Shown one piece after another: positions 55,843 to 57,763 of a stretch of 57,763 nt of DNA. Each line of letters starts with the position of its first letter. Positions within the stretch are counted from its first letter, which is position 1. The position numbers were made by a program, and so were the translations under genes. The notes beneath the pieces were generated by a model. The model saw nothing but the letters and a program-made list of their open reading frames with translations, did no database searches and was not told the DNA's origin. The DNA comes from Pseudoalteromonas prydzensis (GTDB lineage: Bacteria; Pseudomonadota; Gammaproteobacteria; Enterobacterales; Alteromonadaceae), in assembly GCF_011050055.1 (NCBI RefSeq), contig NZ_DRGM01000176.1, forward strand, positions 1-57,763. Direction: 5' to 3'.

Positions 55843-55930
55843 CTCGCTATTGTGCACAAAAAAACCAGTGTTGCGACGCTAGTTTTGTTATTTTAATGTA
55901 TATAAGTGTGCATTTAGGTTGCACATTTAC

Positions 55931-55960
55931 ACAGTTATTTACGAATTGGTAAATAACTGT
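55931..55960. promoter_or_regulatory. Perfect 12-bp palindrome upstream of the last lipoprotein gene
   Basis: acagttatttac-gaattg-gtaaataactgt. No T run follows, so an operator or RNA hairpin is more likely than a terminator. A weaker terminator-like stem lies at about 55864-55888 (aaaaccag...ctagtttt) after the phosphatase gene. Confidence 0.55.
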
Positions 55961-56046
55961 AAGTTGAGGTAATGCTTTGTAAATCATGGAATTTTTCACT
56001 TTGTTAATGGTCATATTCAAACTATTAACAATAAGGAATTGATTCC

Positions 56047-57411
56047 ATGCGTTACCCTTTATTTAAAACTGCACTAACAACCACTTTACTTGCAACCCTT
56101 ACTGCGTGTTCGGGTGATGACTCAAGCTCGAGTGAAAGTGGCTATATCCAATTATATAATGGCTCTTACAATAGCCCGTACACCCGTTTATTTATCGAAG
56201 ATGCTGAACGTTCCGGAGCTGATTTTGCAGATGTAACCACTCGCCATAATTACAGCACTAATAACTATGATGTGAGCTTTAAGTACCTTGATGCAAACGA
56301 CAGTTATATAACGATCAGTGAAAAAGCAGTGTCCGTAAAAGACGACATGACCCAATTATGGGTGATGAATGGTGATTTTTCAGAGCCGACATTCAGTGAG
56401 CTAAGTGTGCCTACGGGCGGCGATGAGGGTTCAGCTAACTTAGGCTTTTTTAATATAGTTGGCGAAAACCTGAGTTTTGATGTGTATTTAGCAAATGATG
56501 ATGGCTTATTTGCAACCGCTGAACTGATTGCCTCACCTACTTATTTAAATGAGTTGGCGCTACAAAACTTTGATGAAGGCTATTACACCTTATACTTAAC
56601 GCAAAGTGGCAGTACCGACGTGTTATTTGAATCAGCCTCTGTGTATTTTAATGATGAGGCGAGTTATGTGGTGATGATCCGGCCAAGTTATGCCACCGAA
56701 GAAAACGGTATCACCCTTGATGTGGTGACAGCAAGTAATAGCGTTACTGCACTTAAGCACCAAAATGCACAGGGGCAGCTGCGTTTTATCAATACCATTG
56801 ATGATTATTCACAAGTCAGCTTTAGTGCAACGCGTGGTTCGCAAACGAGTGCCACAGATGTAACCTCAAACGATATGTATTCTAACTATATTGAGCTTGA
56901 TCCTAACAGTTACAGTATTGCGATGTTGGATGAGACGGGTAACAAAATTGTCGATAACTTTTTACTTACCCTTGAGCGTGAACAAAGTAACCTTGGCGTT
57001 TTCTACAATGACAAAGATTACGGCCCACGGATGATGACGGTAAAAGAAACCTTAACCCCGAGTAGCTATAGCCATAAAGTGACTGTGGTTAACTTAATTG
57101 ATAGTTACGCTGGGCAAGATATTAGCGACGTTGATGTCGTCTTTACTCTCAATGGTGAAACGGTTGATGATGCTAAAAATATCATTGATGGCATCGATCA
57201 ATACGACCAAGAAGAACAAATCGTTGATAATGAAATTTACACCACCTATGTGCTTTATGAAGACAATGGCCAGCAAATTGTACTTATGCAACAAGGCGAT
57301 ATGGACTTTAGCCAAGAAGGTAACTACATCTTAATTTTAGAACATGATGAAACAAGTAGCACTGGTTACAAAATGACGCTAGAGCGCACCGTTACTGACT
57401 CGGTAGAATAA
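56047..57411 (+). CDS. Secreted lipoprotein of unknown function
   Basis: 454 residues with lipobox LTAC (LLATLTACSG), so an outer-membrane or periplasmic lipoprotein. The mature part is acidic, beta-rich and modular: IQLYNGSYNSPYTRLFIED, then LGFFNIVGENLSFDVYLAND, RFINTIDDYSQVSF and VTVVNLIDSYAGQD look like repeated beta-sandwich units, somewhat like DUF4397 proteins. I do not recognise a catalytic motif. It follows the phosphatase by about 200 bp and may be controlled separately. Confidence 0.7.
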   Translation: MRYPLFKTALTTTLLATLTACSGDDSSSSESGYIQLYNGSYNSPYTRLFIEDAERSGADFADVTTRHNYSTNNYDVSFKYLDANDSYITISEKAVSVKDDMTQLWVMNGDFSEPTFSELSVPTGGDEGSANLGFFNIVGENLSFDVYLANDDGLFATAELIASPTYLNELALQNFDEGYYTLYLTQSGSTDVLFESASVYFNDEASYVVMIRPSYATEENGITLDVVTASNSVTALKHQNAQGQLRFINTIDDYSQVSFSATRGSQTSATDVTSNDMYSNYIELDPNSYSIAMLDETGNKIVDNFLLTLEREQSNLGVFYNDKDYGPRMMTVKETLTPSSYSHKVTVVNLIDSYAGQDISDVDVVFTLNGETVDDAKNIIDGIDQYDQEEQIVDNEIYTTYVLYEDNGQQIVLMQQGDMDFSQEGNYILILEHDETSSTGYKMTLERTVTDSVE

Positions 57412-57518
57412 TCCGATTTAAATCTCAGCCTTAGCGCCGCGAGGCTGAGATTGTTTGGGTATATTTTCAATACACTTTACGTTATAAGGAAGTATTAAAA
57501 GTAGCCAAGGATTGAAAA

Positions 57519-57763
57519 ATGGATGATGTCATAGGGCTGATAGTCATTTTATCGTTAGTTGTAGTCGCAGGCTCGATTGCTGGGTTAATTGCGTTAACTA
57601 AAGTGAGTACATTAAAACAAGAAGTTGCAGCCTTAAAAAAACAACTGCACGCAGTGATAGCGAACAATGCTAGCCAACAGCAAACTCAACCTCACAGTGT
57701 AGCGCAAACCGTGCAGTCGCAAGTTGCACGCCCAATTGAGCTGGCACGATCACAGCATGCAAA
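57519..57763 (+). CDS. N-terminal part of a membrane protein, DUF2339-like
   Basis: Runs off the right edge of the window; 81 codons are present. One N-terminal membrane helix (IGLIVILSLVVVAGSIAGLI) is followed by a short coiled coil (LKQEVAALKKQL) and a Gln/Ser-rich linker. This start resembles DUF2339 multi-pass membrane proteins, but the diagnostic part is cut off. AAGG lies upstream of the ATG. Confidence 0.55.
   Translation, partial: MDDVIGLIVILSLVVVAGSIAGLIALTKVSTLKQEVAALKKQLHAVIANNASQQQTQPHSVAQTVQSQVARPIELARSQHA

Overview
The window looks like chromosome from a marine gammaproteobacterium of the order Alteromonadales, most likely Pseudoalteromonas or a close relative. This rests on gene order: gpmI-envC-ctpA-yibQ, yibN-grxC-secB-gpsA, ftsB-ispD-ispF-truD-surE-pcm-yqaA-nlpD-rpoS, mutS/pncC/recA and cpxP/cpxRA. 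Large TonB receptors, a DcaP-type porin and dCache chemoreceptors fit the same lineage. The genus is inferred from gene content; no rRNA or tRNA gene was recognised.

Layout. 1-5830 is an accessory strip: heptanucleotide-periodic repeats, a 55-bp dispersed block in direct orientation on both sides of a chemoreceptor, an NYN-domain nuclease, a decayed tyrosine recombinase end, and a complete IS110-family (IS1111-group) element inserted in a heptad array. 5829-13076 is envelope and housekeeping DNA: an amidase-activator/protease operon with gpmI reading left, and yibN-grxC-secB-gpsA reading right. 13155-22359 holds a large GGDEF-EAL sensor, trmL, fieF, a lysophospholipase-like hydrolase and the Cpx envelope-stress system with a CpxR-type site. 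22360-23046 is a second scar region with a terminator, repeats and a truncated HTH antitoxin. 23047-26638 carries a MoxR/VWA pair and three small conserved or unknown genes. 26701-37361 is the conserved ftsB-to-recA block, with a LexA-type site before recA. 37453-44801 covers iron uptake (TonB receptor with Fur-like site), a DcaP porin, acetate activation (acs with a NarL-type regulator) and purU. 45191-57763 is accessory again.

Most interesting system. Two neighbouring secreted proteins (45191-48412 and 48589-49113) end in DUF1566-type C-termini. Their last ~125 bp have identical flanks of 26 and 29 bp around a 69-bp core that differs at 25 sites, 21 of them at codon positions 1 or 2, although the sequence just upstream is clearly divergent. 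This is the signature of variable regions of a diversity-generating retroelement (DGR). No reverse transcriptase or template repeat was seen here, so both would be remote targets diversified in trans. A remnant of a four-helix-bundle (Avd-like) reading frame lies between them.

Other points: a candidate bridge RNA in the right end of the IS element, whose two loops match the flanking target and the element ends; a recurring GNNNTAA heptad motif in several arrays; and a TonB receptor plus secreted metallophosphatase pair behind a Pho-box-like site, suggesting uptake of organic phosphate.
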